The notes under the pieces are model-generated. The model was given only the letters and a program-made list of their open reading frames with translations, ran no database searches and was not told the origin of the DNA. The position numbers and the translations under genes were made by a program. A stretch of DNA of 43,218 nucleotides from an uncultured Collinsella sp. (GTDB lineage: Bacteria; Actinomycetota; Coriobacteriia; Coriobacteriales; Coriobacteriaceae): positions 1 to 43,218 of the forward strand of contig CABRYP010000021.1 of the NCBI GenBank assembly GCA_902475245.1, in the 5' to 3' direction. Position 1 is the stretch's first letter. Each line of letters begins with the position of its first letter. Below are positions 1 to 7,037 of this stretch, piece by piece.

Positions 1-2
1 TC

Positions 3-584
3 TCGGTTTTCGATGCCGTCCAGACGTATCTCATCAACAACTTTGGTGCGCCGACGAACCTGAAGAACCTCCTTGCGTACTTCAATGATGTCGAGAAGAT
101 TCCCATCAAGCGCGAAACGCTCAATCGGTATATCCAGATTCTTGTTGACGCGAAGATCCTTTATCGCTGCTCGAGGTTCGATCTCAAGTCTCGGCGATCG
201 CTTATCCGCGAAGAGAAGTACTACCTGGCTGATCCCGGCTTCTATTTCGCCATGAACACGGATGCGAGGATTAACTACGGGCCGGCGTTGGAGAACGTGC
301 TCTACCTCTATCTTGCATCGCGCGGGTACGAGCTTTCTGTGGGCCGTATTGGGAAGCTCGAGTGTGACTTCATCGCTCGTAGGCGCAATGCTTACGCCTA
401 CATCCAGGTCTCTATGTCGATTGCCGACAGAGGCGTCGAGGAGCGCGAGTACAGGCCGTTCGGCCACATCAGGGATGGGTATCCGCGCTACTTGTTCACG
501 CTTGATCCTCTATTGCAGGAGAGGGATGGCGTCAGGCACCTTAACATGGCGTCGTTTATGCAAGATGGCGGTGATCTTATTTGA
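3..584 (+). CDS. DUF4143-family ATPase, C-terminal part (5' end outside window)
   Basis: The reading frame is open from the window edge to a TGA at 582-584, giving 193 residues of a protein that starts upstream. It contains the hallmark DUF4143 pattern: a winged-helix-like stretch (NLLAYFNDVEKIPIKRETLN), then EEKYYLADPGFYFA, then GPALENVLYLYLASRGYELS, and a nuclease-like core G-K-L-E-C-D-F-I-A. In this family the missing N-terminal half is an AAA+ P-loop ATPase. The cellular role of DUF4143 ATPases is poorly defined. The D-F-I-A motif followed by Y-I-Q-V resembles a PD-(D/E)xK-like core, which is an inference. The C-terminal end looks complete for the family. Confidence 0.85.
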   Translation, partial: SVFDAVQTYLINNFGAPTNLKNLLAYFNDVEKIPIKRETLNRYIQILVDAKILYRCSRFDLKSRRSLIREEKYYLADPGFYFAMNTDARINYGPALENVLYLYLASRGYELSVGRIGKLECDFIARRRNAYAYIQVSMSIADRGVEEREYRPFGHIRDGYPRYLFTLDPLLQERDGVRHLNMASFMQDGGDLI

Positions 585-742
585 GCGGCGGCCAGATTCT
601 TTTGCTCCCTAGTGCGCAAACAGTGCGGGCATCAAATGAGGACCATTGCCTCACGTAGAATCGATAGATTGAGGACTTGTTTTGATGTTGACAAGCTTTT
701 GGCCAGTGACTCCTATTGCCGAGTGGGAATAGCGGAAATAAC

Positions 743-780
743 AGCCTCCGGACCTTTTGGTTCGGAGGCTTTCTTTTTCG
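743..780 (+). terminator. Rho-independent terminator
   Basis: A stem with arms AGCCTCCG (743-750) and CGGAGGCT (763-770), extended inward by GACC/GGTT pairs around a TTTT loop, is followed by TTCTTTTTCG. It lies 160 bases after the DUF4143 gene and before the convergent merR gene. The stretch 585-742 between gene and hairpin shows no convincing coding sequence. Confidence 0.8.
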
Positions 781-830
781 TTCTGTTCGGAAGGAGCTCC
801 TTGCCAGAGTCCCATGGATAGCGAATGGCT

Positions 831-1271
831 TTATCGAGCGTGTGCGTTTTCGTAGGCGCCTTTGATTTCTTCCGGCAAATTGTCGGGAATCAGCGTCTCC
901 AGCCTATCCTCGCTGCCATCTTGAATCGCTTGCTCGTAGTACCAGCATTTGAACTTCAACATGTCCAGGGCACGGTTCATCTTCGCGATCTCCGACTCCA
1001 TGTGGGCCTTCCGCTCCTCGAACATGGCCTTGCGCTGGGGGTATGTTGATGGACCCTCTGCACACCATTTCATGAACAGACGGATGTCCTTGATCTCCAT
1101 TCCCGCCTTCTTCAGGCATTCGATGACCCGAAGCGCCTCGAGTTCCGCATCGCCGAATCGGCGAATGCCGGACGTCCGCTCCAGCCCCGGGAACAATCCC
1201 TGCCTGTCGTAATACCGCAGCGTTGAGGCGGGCAAGCCGAACATTTCCGCCACCTGTCCGATTGTGTACAT
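831..1271 (-). CDS. MerR-family transcriptional regulator (AdhR-like)
   Basis: This 146-residue protein opens with the MerR helix-turn-helix (MYTIGQVAEMFGLPASTLRYYD, residues 1-22) and the wing motif R-R-F. A dimerisation coiled coil follows (about 75-115). The effector region has a single isolated Cys (C-W-Y-Y-E-Q) and no metal-binding Cys cluster. This is typical of the AdhR/YraB type that senses aldehydes or electrophiles rather than metals; the effector assignment is inference. The gene is divergent from a redox-type cluster, and a perfect inverted repeat lies in the shared promoter region at 1306-1325. It therefore probably controls that cluster and itself. Confidence 0.9.
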   Translation of the reverse strand: MYTIGQVAEMFGLPASTLRYYDRQGLFPGLERTSGIRRFGDAELEALRVIECLKKAGMEIKDIRLFMKWCAEGPSTYPQRKAMFEERKAHMESEIAKMNRALDMLKFKCWYYEQAIQDGSEDRLETLIPDNLPEEIKGAYENAHAR

Positions 1272-1302
1272 GGCCCCTCCGAATAAATCTCGAATTCATT
1301 CC

Positions 1303-1333
1303 TTGACCTAAAGTCAGGTTTAGGTATTACCTT
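1303..1333 (+). promoter_or_regulatory. MerR-type promoter with operator in a 19-bp spacer
   Basis: A -35 box TTGACC (1303-1308) and a -10-like TACCTT (1328-1333) are separated by 19 bp, the over-long spacer expected of MerR-activated promoters. Inside it sits a perfect palindrome, ACCTAAA (1306-1312), GTCAGG, TTTAGGT (1319-1325). It lies between merR and the rightward cluster, so MerR-dependent activation of the + strand genes is a strong inference. Confidence 0.75.
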
Positions 1334-1376
1334 CATTCTCGTCAATACAAATCGGTAGCGCAAGGGGTGGTCCGTA

Positions 1377-1475
1377 ATGGGCAAAACGGTTTTCGCCGGC
1401 GGCGTGAACGGTGTGGGCGATATCGCCGGGCATCCTGCTCTGGAACAGGCGCAACGAATGGGCATGGAAATCTAG
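1377..1475 (+). pseudogene. Remnant C-terminal tail of a flavodoxin-like reductase
   Basis: A 32-codon reading frame starts at ATG 1377 and encodes MGKTVFAGGVNGVGDIAG followed by HPALEQAQRMGMEI. This pattern (beta strand ending A-G-G-V-N, then G-D-I-x-G-H-P-A-L-x-x-A and a final helix) resembles the last 30 residues of flavodoxin-family NAD(P)H oxidoreductases. The rest of the protein is absent, so it looks like the leftover 3' end of a deleted gene, now the first item after the MerR promoter. No good ribosome binding site is visible. It could still be a translated short peptide. Confidence 0.5.
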
Positions 1476-1539
1476 GCGGGCTACTTAGCCGCGCGGAGAC
1501 AGATTCGTGTCCAGAACCATCGATAGGAGGAAATCGATT

Positions 1540-2304
1540 ATGGCAATTAAGCAGACGGCGGGCAGAGACGCCCTGGGGGATTTTGCCCCCAAATTCGCTC
1601 AGCTCAATGACGATGTGCTGTTCGGCGAGGTGTGGAGCCGAGAAGACGGGCTTTCCCTTCGAGACCGCAGCGTGGTGACGGTTGTGGCCCTGATGGCGCA
1701 GGGACTGACGGACTCCTCGTTCCAATATCATCTGATGTCCGCAAAGAACAACGGGGTGACCAGGGCTGAGATAGCGGAAATCCTTACGCATGCGGCGTTT
1801 TACGCGGGATGGCCCAAGGCGTGGGCGGCCTTTCGCATGGCGAAGGAGGTTTGGGCGGATGGCGACGCCGCCGACGCAAGAGCTGAGCACCAAAACGAGA
1901 TGGCCTTTCCTATCGGCGCCCCCAACGACGCATTTGCGAAGTACTTTATCGGGCAAAGCTACCTCGCGCCCCTTTCCACCGATCAGGTCGGCGTCTACAA
2001 CGTGACGTTTGAGCCCGGCTGCCGCAACAACTGGCACGTCCATCGCGCCAAAAGTGGGGGCGGGCAGATCCTCGTCTGCGTGGCTGGTCGAGGGTTTTAT
2101 CAGGAATGGGGCAAACCGGCACAGGAACTGTGCCCTGGCGATGTAGTAAATATTCCCGCGGGCGTAAAGCATTGGCACGGAGCCGCGCCCGACAGCTGGT
2201 TCTCCCATCTCGCGCTGGAGGTTCCGGGCGAGGAGACCTCCAACGAGTGGTTGGAGCCCGTGATCGACGAGCAATACCTTAAAGCGACCGACAAGGAGGC
2301 TTAG
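1540..2304 (+). CDS. Carboxymuconolactone decarboxylase-like/cupin fusion protein
   Basis: The ATG at 1540 is preceded by AGGAGG at 1525-1530; an in-frame ATG at 1507 has no such site. The product has 254 residues. Residues about 20-110 match the AhpD/CMD helical fold (RDRSVVTVVALMAQG, then AEIAEILTHAAFYAGWPKAW), but the CXXC of true AhpD is absent. Residues about 140-230 are a cupin barrel with N-N-W-H-V-H-R and a second motif P-G-D-V-V-N-I-P-A-G-V-K-H-W-H, supplying metal-binding histidines. The usual cupin Glu position is taken by Gln (GGGQILVCVAG). Such fusions occur beside flavodoxins and alpha/beta hydrolases in gut bacteria, as here. The substrate is unknown. It is the first intact gene of the putative MerR regulon. 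Confidence 0.85.
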   Translation: MAIKQTAGRDALGDFAPKFAQLNDDVLFGEVWSREDGLSLRDRSVVTVVALMAQGLTDSSFQYHLMSAKNNGVTRAEIAEILTHAAFYAGWPKAWAAFRMAKEVWADGDAADARAEHQNEMAFPIGAPNDAFAKYFIGQSYLAPLSTDQVGVYNVTFEPGCRNNWHVHRAKSGGGQILVCVAGRGFYQEWGKPAQELCPGDVVNIPAGVKHWHGAAPDSWFSHLALEVPGEETSNEWLEPVIDEQYLKATDKEA

Positions 2305-2306
2305 GC

Positions 2307-3279
2307 ATGGAGCAGTTGAAACTGACGCAGGAATGGGACAAGGTGTTCCCCAAAAACGACAAGGTTGAGCACAGCAAGGGCGACTTTCCACAACCGATAC
2401 GGCATCACGCTGGCGGCCGACGTCTACGTGCCAAAGAACGTGGAGGGCAAGCTGCCTGCCATCGCCGTCAGCGGTCCGTTTGGCGCGGTGAAGGAGCAAA
2501 CGTCCGGCCTTTATGCGCAGAAAATGGCGGAGCTGGGCTTTTTCGCGATTGCCTTCGACCCGTCCTATACCGGCGAGAGCGGCGGTGCGCCCCGCTATGT
2601 GGCATCGCCGGACATCAACACCGAGGATTTCTGCGCAGCGGTGGATTTCCTCTCTGTGCAGAATAGCGTTGACCCGGAGCGCATCGGTATCATCGGCATC
2701 TGCGGTTGGGGCGGCATGGCAATCAATGCCGCAGCCATCGACACCCGCATCAAGGCCACCGCGGCTATGACCATGTACGATATGACCCGCGTGACCGCAA
2801 ATGGCTACTTTGACGCCGAGGATTCCGAGCAGGCGCGCTTCGAAAAGCGTAAAGCGCTGAACGCGCAGCGCACCGAGGACTATAAAAATGACAGCTACGC
2901 GCTGGCGGGCGGCGTGGTCGATCAGCTGCCCGATGACGCGCCGCAGTTTGTGGCGGACTATTACGCCTACTACAAGACTCCGCGAGGCTACCATCCCCGC
3001 AGCCTGGGCTCCAATGGCGGCTGGAATGTGACGTCTTCGCTATCGTTTTTGAATATGCCGATCTTGCAGTACGCCGGCGAGATCCGCTCTGCCGTGCTGC
3101 TGGTGCATGGCGAGAAGGCGCACTCCCGCTATTTCAGCGAAACCGCGTACAACAAGCTGACTGGGGACAACAAGGAATTGCTCATTATCCCTGGTGCCAG
3201 CCGCACCGACCTTTACGATCAGATGGACATCATTCCGTTTGAAAAGCTGAAGGCATTCTTTGAGGAGTATCTGAAATAA
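2307..3279 (+). pseudogene. YcjY/dienelactone-hydrolase-like alpha/beta hydrolase, frameshifted near N-terminus
   Basis: Translation from ATG 2307 (two bases after the preceding stop codon) gives MEQLKLTQEWDKVFPKNDKV then EHSK. One extra G in the AAGGGCG run near 2380 then throws it out of frame. The body continues in the +1 frame as ATFHNRYGITLAADVYVPKN to the stop at 3279. A TTG at 2365 could initiate a shorter 304-residue protein in the body frame, but no clear ribosome binding site precedes it. The fold is alpha/beta hydrolase with a Cys-type nucleophile elbow G-I-C-G-W-G-G. Where relatives usually have His in G-A-x-H-x-D-L-Y-D, this sequence has Arg (GASRTDLYD), so the triad His may be lost. 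Either the gene is decaying or the extra base is a sequencing error; the Arg argues for decay. Confidence 0.7.
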
Positions 3280-3386
3280 GGCGCACCTTGATTTAATGCC
3301 AAGTCTCCAGCAACGATTCTTCTAAAGAGAGGGAGTAGCTGAAACGAGGCGATTGATTAACTCCATTCGTTTTGGTTACAAGAAAA

Positions 3387-3408
3387 CATGCTGCGCGCCT
3401 GCAGCATG
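3387..3408 (+). promoter_or_regulatory. Perfect 8-bp palindrome just upstream of the flavodoxin gene
   Basis: CATGCTGC (3387-3394) and GCAGCATG (3401-3408) are exact inverted copies separated by 6 bases. They abut the GGAGAG ribosome binding site of the gene starting at 3425. It could be an operator or a 5'-UTR hairpin. There is no U-tract, so it is not a clear terminator. The rest of 3280-3386 shows no gene. Confidence 0.45.
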
Positions 3409-3424
3409 AAGGAGAGGGAATCCT

Positions 3425-3955
3425 ATGAATATCGTTGTATTGAGTGGTAGCCCGCGCAAGGGCGCCAATACCGACACCATGGTCGAGGCGTTTGCCGAGA
3501 CCGCGCGGGAGGGCGGCAATACGGTCGAGGTCGTCCGCGTTGCCAGCAAGAAGATCGCCGGCTGCTTGGGATGCCAGTACTGCTTTACCCATGAGGGCAC
3601 CTGTGTGCAGAAGGATGACATGGCCAACGTGATCGAGTCGCTGAAAGACGCAGATATGGTCGTCTTTGCCTCGCCTATCTACTGGTTCGATATCACTGCG
3701 CAGGAGAAGGCCGCCATCGACCGCCTGTACGCCTTCGGTGCTACGGGCTTCCCGTTCACCAAGACGGCCCTTTTGCTCGATAGCCACAGCGAGGGCGTCT
3801 ATGACGCGGCGATCGCCATGTACAAGTCGGCCTGCGCGTACTGCAAGTGGGAGGACCAGGGCATTGTCACCATTAGCGGCATGACCGAGCGCGACAGCAT
3901 GGCCTCCTCGCCCAAGTTGGAAGAGGTGCGAGAGCTCGCTCGCAAGCTCGCCTAA
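3425..3955 (+). CDS. Flavodoxin-family NAD(P)H-dependent oxidoreductase
   Basis: ATG 3425 follows GGAGAG. The 176-residue product begins with the FMN phosphate-binding loop of the flavodoxin/FMN-reductase fold, L-S-G-S-P-R-K-G-A-N-T-D. It then has the C-L-G-C-Q-Y-C cysteine motif (around residues 45-50) found in iron-sulfur flavoprotein-like reductases, and the core A-S-P-I-Y-W-F-D. A fourth cysteine lies at about residue 59 (EGTCVQKDDM). It probably reduces quinones, nitro compounds or a partner protein in the cytosol using FMN. It ends the MerR-linked cluster. The remnant at 1377-1475 looks like the tail of a second, lost member of the same family. Confidence 0.9.
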   Translation: MNIVVLSGSPRKGANTDTMVEAFAETAREGGNTVEVVRVASKKIAGCLGCQYCFTHEGTCVQKDDMANVIESLKDADMVVFASPIYWFDITAQEKAAIDRLYAFGATGFPFTKTALLLDSHSEGVYDAAIAMYKSACAYCKWEDQGIVTISGMTERDSMASSPKLEEVRELARKLA

Positions 3956-3965
3956 GGACAAGAGG

Positions 3966-4036
3966 AACGCATGGCAATCGGTGTTGGTGGAAATGCTTGC
4001 AATCCTTATCAAGAGGAATGCTGATTGCCATGCGTT
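3966..4036. repeat. 14-bp perfect inverted repeat around a 43-nt loop
   Basis: AACGCATGGCAATC (3966-3979) and GATTGCCATGCGTT (4023-4036) are exact reverse complements. They lie between the convergent flavodoxin gene and the ATPase pseudogene. There is no U-tract. It may act as a bidirectional 3' hairpin or be a remnant of a small mobile element. Confidence 0.5.
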
Positions 4037-4063
4037 GATGCTTCCGCGGACAATTCCGGCGTG

Positions 4064-4530
4064 CTAAAACGCCTTCTCGTTCAAGAATTCCCTGAACGCG
4101 GGAATGTCAAAGCCAACGAGACCACGCCCGCGCTCTCCGATGACGCCGTCCTCCAGGAGGCGGCGTTTGTATTGGCTTGCGTAGTTGCTGGCGACGCCCA
4201 TGCGTTTGGCTATCTCCGAGACCCTGCTGGGGCCAGAATCGGGCAGCATCGCGAGCAAAAACTCAATGTCTTTATCGGAAAGCTCCCGATAGGTCGTTTC
4301 GAGAGAAGCCCGATGTCATGTTTTTCGAGTTGTTTAAAGATGCCATTCATGCGTGTGCGCCAGTTGCCCTGGGCCTCTTGAGCATATGTCCAATCGATGC
4401 CTACTGGACCAATTTGAACGCCGTTTATGCGCGCATGAGGCTGTAAGAGGTAGCTATCTGCGGCTTCTTTGGTTCGCTCGATGATATCTTCGAGCATGCC
4501 TGGCATGGCGGAGACATTTGCTGCGATCCA
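4064..4530 (-). pseudogene. AAA+ ATPase (Orc1/Cdc6-like architecture), C-terminal half, frameshifted (copy A)
   Basis: The minus strand encodes WIAANVSAMPGMLEDII then ERTKEAA and on to EKHDIGLL, after which one base is missing near 4295. The frame resumes as TYRELSDKDIEFLLAMLPDS and a winged-helix C-terminus (RVSEIAKRMGVASNYASQYK, then RRLLEDGVIGERGRGLVGF) ending at 4064. Walker A and the N-terminus are absent; homology begins abruptly at about 4530, where the TTTTGC repeats start. A partly overlapping fragment holding the N-terminal half lies at 18990-19260. The parent protein resembles actinobacterial ATPases with an AAA+ core and a C-terminal helix-turn-helix; its function is unknown. Confidence 0.7.
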
Positions 4531-4548
4531 TGGTGGCCCCTTTGCAGG

Positions 4549-4595
4549 TTTTGCTAACTTTTGCAACTTTTGCTAAATTTTGCAAGTTTTGCTAA
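4549..4595. repeat. 2.5 copies of a 19-bp TTTTGC tandem repeat
   Basis: TTTTGC occurs at 4549, 4559, 4568, 4578 and 4587, with alternating 10- and 9-bp steps. This gives a 19-bp unit, TTTTGCTAAC followed by TTTTGCAAC, repeated two and a half times. It is AT-rich in a GC-rich background and sits at the truncated end of the ATPase pseudogene. It could be a promoter/operator array for that former gene or a replication-slippage tract. Confidence 0.7.
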
Positions 4596-4672
4596 TGGCT
4601 TAACATGCCTTGTGCCGTGGGATTGCAGGAGTGAAAAACGGGGATTCCTATTATTCCGACTACGTTACAGCG

Positions 4673-4715
4673 AGCGGGGCCCGGAGCGCGATGTTGCTGC
4701 GCTCCGGGCCCCGCT
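4673..4715 (-). terminator. 17-bp perfect hairpin downstream of parC
   Basis: Arms 4673-4689 and 4699-4715 (beginning AGCGGGGCCCGG) pair perfectly around the 9-base loop GATGTTGCT. It lies 37 bases past the parC stop. There is no U-tract on the minus strand, so it would be an intrinsic terminator of the U-poor type or an mRNA 3' stabiliser. Confidence 0.65.
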
Positions 4716-4751
4716 GCTTTGTAAACCTATGACGGTTTGGCCACCGTTGTT

Positions 4752-6992
4752 TTAGTCAAACAGGCTCGGCATGTCGTTTTCCTTCATGAGGGCACCGGCG
4801 GAGGGTAGGCTCTGCGCGGTGAACTTCTCGGCCGAGACGCCGGCGCCAAGAATTTCCTCGGTCGTGCCGACGGTGGTGACCGAGCGGCCCTTCTTGGCGG
4901 TAAAGGCCTGGACGCCCTGCGTGTTGGTGGTCGTCTTGGTCTTGAGCAGCGACGTGTTGAAGTTCATCAAACGATAGTCGCTCGAGACCAGCGCGATGTC
5001 ACGATCTGTGTTGAGTACCTGGGCATACAGCAGCTTGCTGCCACCGTAAATGGCGTTCTTGAGGCGTTTGCGGTTGGTCTTGGTGACGTATCCAGAAAGC
5101 GCGACGCGCACCACGCGGCCGTTCTCAAAGACAAACAGCACGTCGGCCTTGTAGTCCTCGGGGTCGATGACCCAGATGACGCTCTCGTCGGGTTCCATCT
5201 CGAGATCGGTCGGCAGGTACGAGCCCAGTTGTGCCGACTTGGTATCCTCAAACGCCGCGACTTTGCACTTATACACCTGGCTCTTGTTGGTAAACACGAG
5301 CAGCTCGTGCGTATTGGAGGACGGGAACTCGATAAAGGGTTTGTCGCCGTCCTTGTACTTGAGCGTGGTCGCCTTCTTGAGCACGCGGTCCGTCATCTTC
5401 TTAAGGTAGCCATCGCGCGAGAGCATGATGGTGACCGGGTACTCCTCGACCTCGGGCTCCAGGCTTACCTCGATAACCTCATGGGGCTCAATCCTGCCCG
5501 TGCGGCGCGGCATCACGTACTTCTTGTTGACCGCGGCCAGCTCGTCGCTGATGACCTTCTTGATGTTCTCCTCGCTGGAGAGGATCTCCTCAAGCTCGGC
5601 AATCTCGCCCTCAAGCTTGGCAATGTCCTTGGTGCGGTTGAGGATGTACTCCTCGTTGATGTTGCGGAGCTTAAGCTCGGCAACAAACTCGGCCTGGGTC
5701 TCGTCGATGTCGAAACCCTTCATAAGGTTGGGCACGACCTCGGCTTCGAGCTTGGTGCCGCGGATGATGGCGATGGCCTTGTCGATGTCGAGCAGGATTG
5801 CCTCAAGGCCGTGCAGCAGGTGCAGGCGCTCGGACTTTTTGCCCAGGTCAAAGTTAATGCGGCGACGCGTGGACTCAATACGCCACTTGACCCACTCGTG
5901 CAGGATTTGACGCACGCCCATAACGCGAGGGTAACCATCGACCAACACGTTGAAGTTGCACGAGAACGAATCCTGCAGCGTGGTCGAGCGATAGAGCTTG
6001 GCCATGAGCTTGTCGGGGTCGACGCCGCGCTTAAGGTCGATGGCGATGCGCAAGCCCGAGAGGTCGGTTTCGTCGCGGATATCAGCGATCTCCTTGACCT
6101 TGCCCTCTTTGGAGAGCTTGACGATGCGCTCGATGATGACATCGGTCTTGGTGGTGTAGGGGATCTCGTAGACCTCGATGATGCGCTCTTCGGGAATCCA
6201 ACGCCAGCGGGAGCGAATCTGGAAGCTGCCCAGGCCGGTCTCAATAATCTTTTCCATCTCCTCGCGGCGGTAGATGATCTCGCCGCCGGTCGAGAAGTCG
6301 GGCATGGGCATGTACTCGAGCAGGTCGCAGTCAGGGTCCTGCAAGTAGTGCATGGTGGCGGTGCAGACCTCGTTAAGGTTGAAACCGCAGATGTCGGACG
6401 CCATGGCGACGCCGATGCCTTTGTTGGCCGAGACAAGGATGTTGGGGAACGTGGTGGGCAGCAGGCGTGGCTCCTTCATGGCACCGTCGTAGCTGTCAAC
6501 GAAGTCGACCGGGTCCTTGTCGATGTCCTTAAAGATCTCGGCGCTGATGGGGGAGAGCTTGGCCTCGGTATAACGCGAGGCGGCGTAGCTCAGGTCGCCC
6601 GAATAGTACTTGCCAAAGTTGCCCTTCGACTCCACGAAGGGGGCAAGCAGCGCCTCGTTGCCGGTGGCCAGGCGCACCATCGTCTCGTAGATTGCGGCAT
6701 CGCCGTGCGGGTTGAGCTTCATGGTCTGGCCCACGATGTTGGCGCTCTTCTGGCGCTCGCCCTTGAGCAGACCCATCTTGTACATGGTGTAGAGCAGCTT
6801 GCGGTGCGAGGGCTTAAAGCCGTCGATCTCGGGGAACGCACGCGAGACGTTGACGCTCATGGCGTAGGGCATGTAGTTGACCTCGAGCGTCTGCGTGATC
6901 GGCTGGTCGGTGACCTCGGAGTGCAGGCCGATGACGTTCTCGGCGTTGACCTGCTTTTTCTTTGGCTGGTTCTTCGTCTTCTTCTTTGCCAC
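4752..6992 (-). CDS. parC: Type IIA DNA topoisomerase subunit A (topoisomerase IV-like ParC)
   Basis: A GTG start at 6992 follows AGAGGAAAT, and the product has 746 residues. It is the breakage-reunion subunit of an ATP-dependent topoisomerase. The sequence shows the DNA-gate winged helix with S-A-N-I-V-G, the motif N-P-H-G-D-A-A-I-Y-E-T (about 94-104), and the catalytic tyrosine at about residue 141 in A-A-S-R-Y-T-E. A coiled coil lies around 400-480 and a C-terminal pinwheel follows, but with no GyrA box (QRRGGKG). The absence of that box and the partner encoded upstream favour a decatenating topo IV-like enzyme. At the position of E. coli GyrA Ser83/ParC Ser80 this protein has Ala, while the acidic residue four positions on is kept (Glu). 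The N-terminus is Lys-rich (MAKKKTKNQPKKKQ). The gene is 45 bases after parE and probably cotranscribed. Confidence 0.93.
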   Translation of the reverse strand: MAKKKTKNQPKKKQVNAENVIGLHSEVTDQPITQTLEVNYMPYAMSVNVSRAFPEIDGFKPSHRKLLYTMYKMGLLKGERQKSANIVGQTMKLNPHGDAAIYETMVRLATGNEALLAPFVESKGNFGKYYSGDLSYAASRYTEAKLSPISAEIFKDIDKDPVDFVDSYDGAMKEPRLLPTTFPNILVSANKGIGVAMASDICGFNLNEVCTATMHYLQDPDCDLLEYMPMPDFSTGGEIIYRREEMEKIIETGLGSFQIRSRWRWIPEERIIEVYEIPYTTKTDVIIERIVKLSKEGKVKEIADIRDETDLSGLRIAIDLKRGVDPDKLMAKLYRSTTLQDSFSCNFNVLVDGYPRVMGVRQILHEWVKWRIESTRRRINFDLGKKSERLHLLHGLEAILLDIDKAIAIIRGTKLEAEVVPNLMKGFDIDETQAEFVAELKLRNINEEYILNRTKDIAKLEGEIAELEEILSSEENIKKVISDELAAVNKKYVMPRRTGRIEPHEVIEVSLEPEVEEYPVTIMLSRDGYLKKMTDRVLKKATTLKYKDGDKPFIEFPSSNTHELLVFTNKSQVYKCKVAAFEDTKSAQLGSYLPTDLEMEPDESVIWVIDPEDYKADVLFVFENGRVVRVALSGYVTKTNRKRLKNAIYGGSKLLYAQVLNTDRDIALVSSDYRLMNFNTSLLKTKTTTNTQGVQAFTAKKGRSVTTVGTTEEILGAGVSAEKFTAQSLPSAGALMKENDMPSLFD

Positions 6993-7037
6993 GATTTCCT
7001 CTTGAACTTCTTATGGGCCGTCGTTATCGATTTGCTG

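Noticed and set aside
1342..2994. A 550-codon minus-strand frame over the cupin and hydrolase genes
   Set aside because: It is antisense to recognisable genes and has no family signature.
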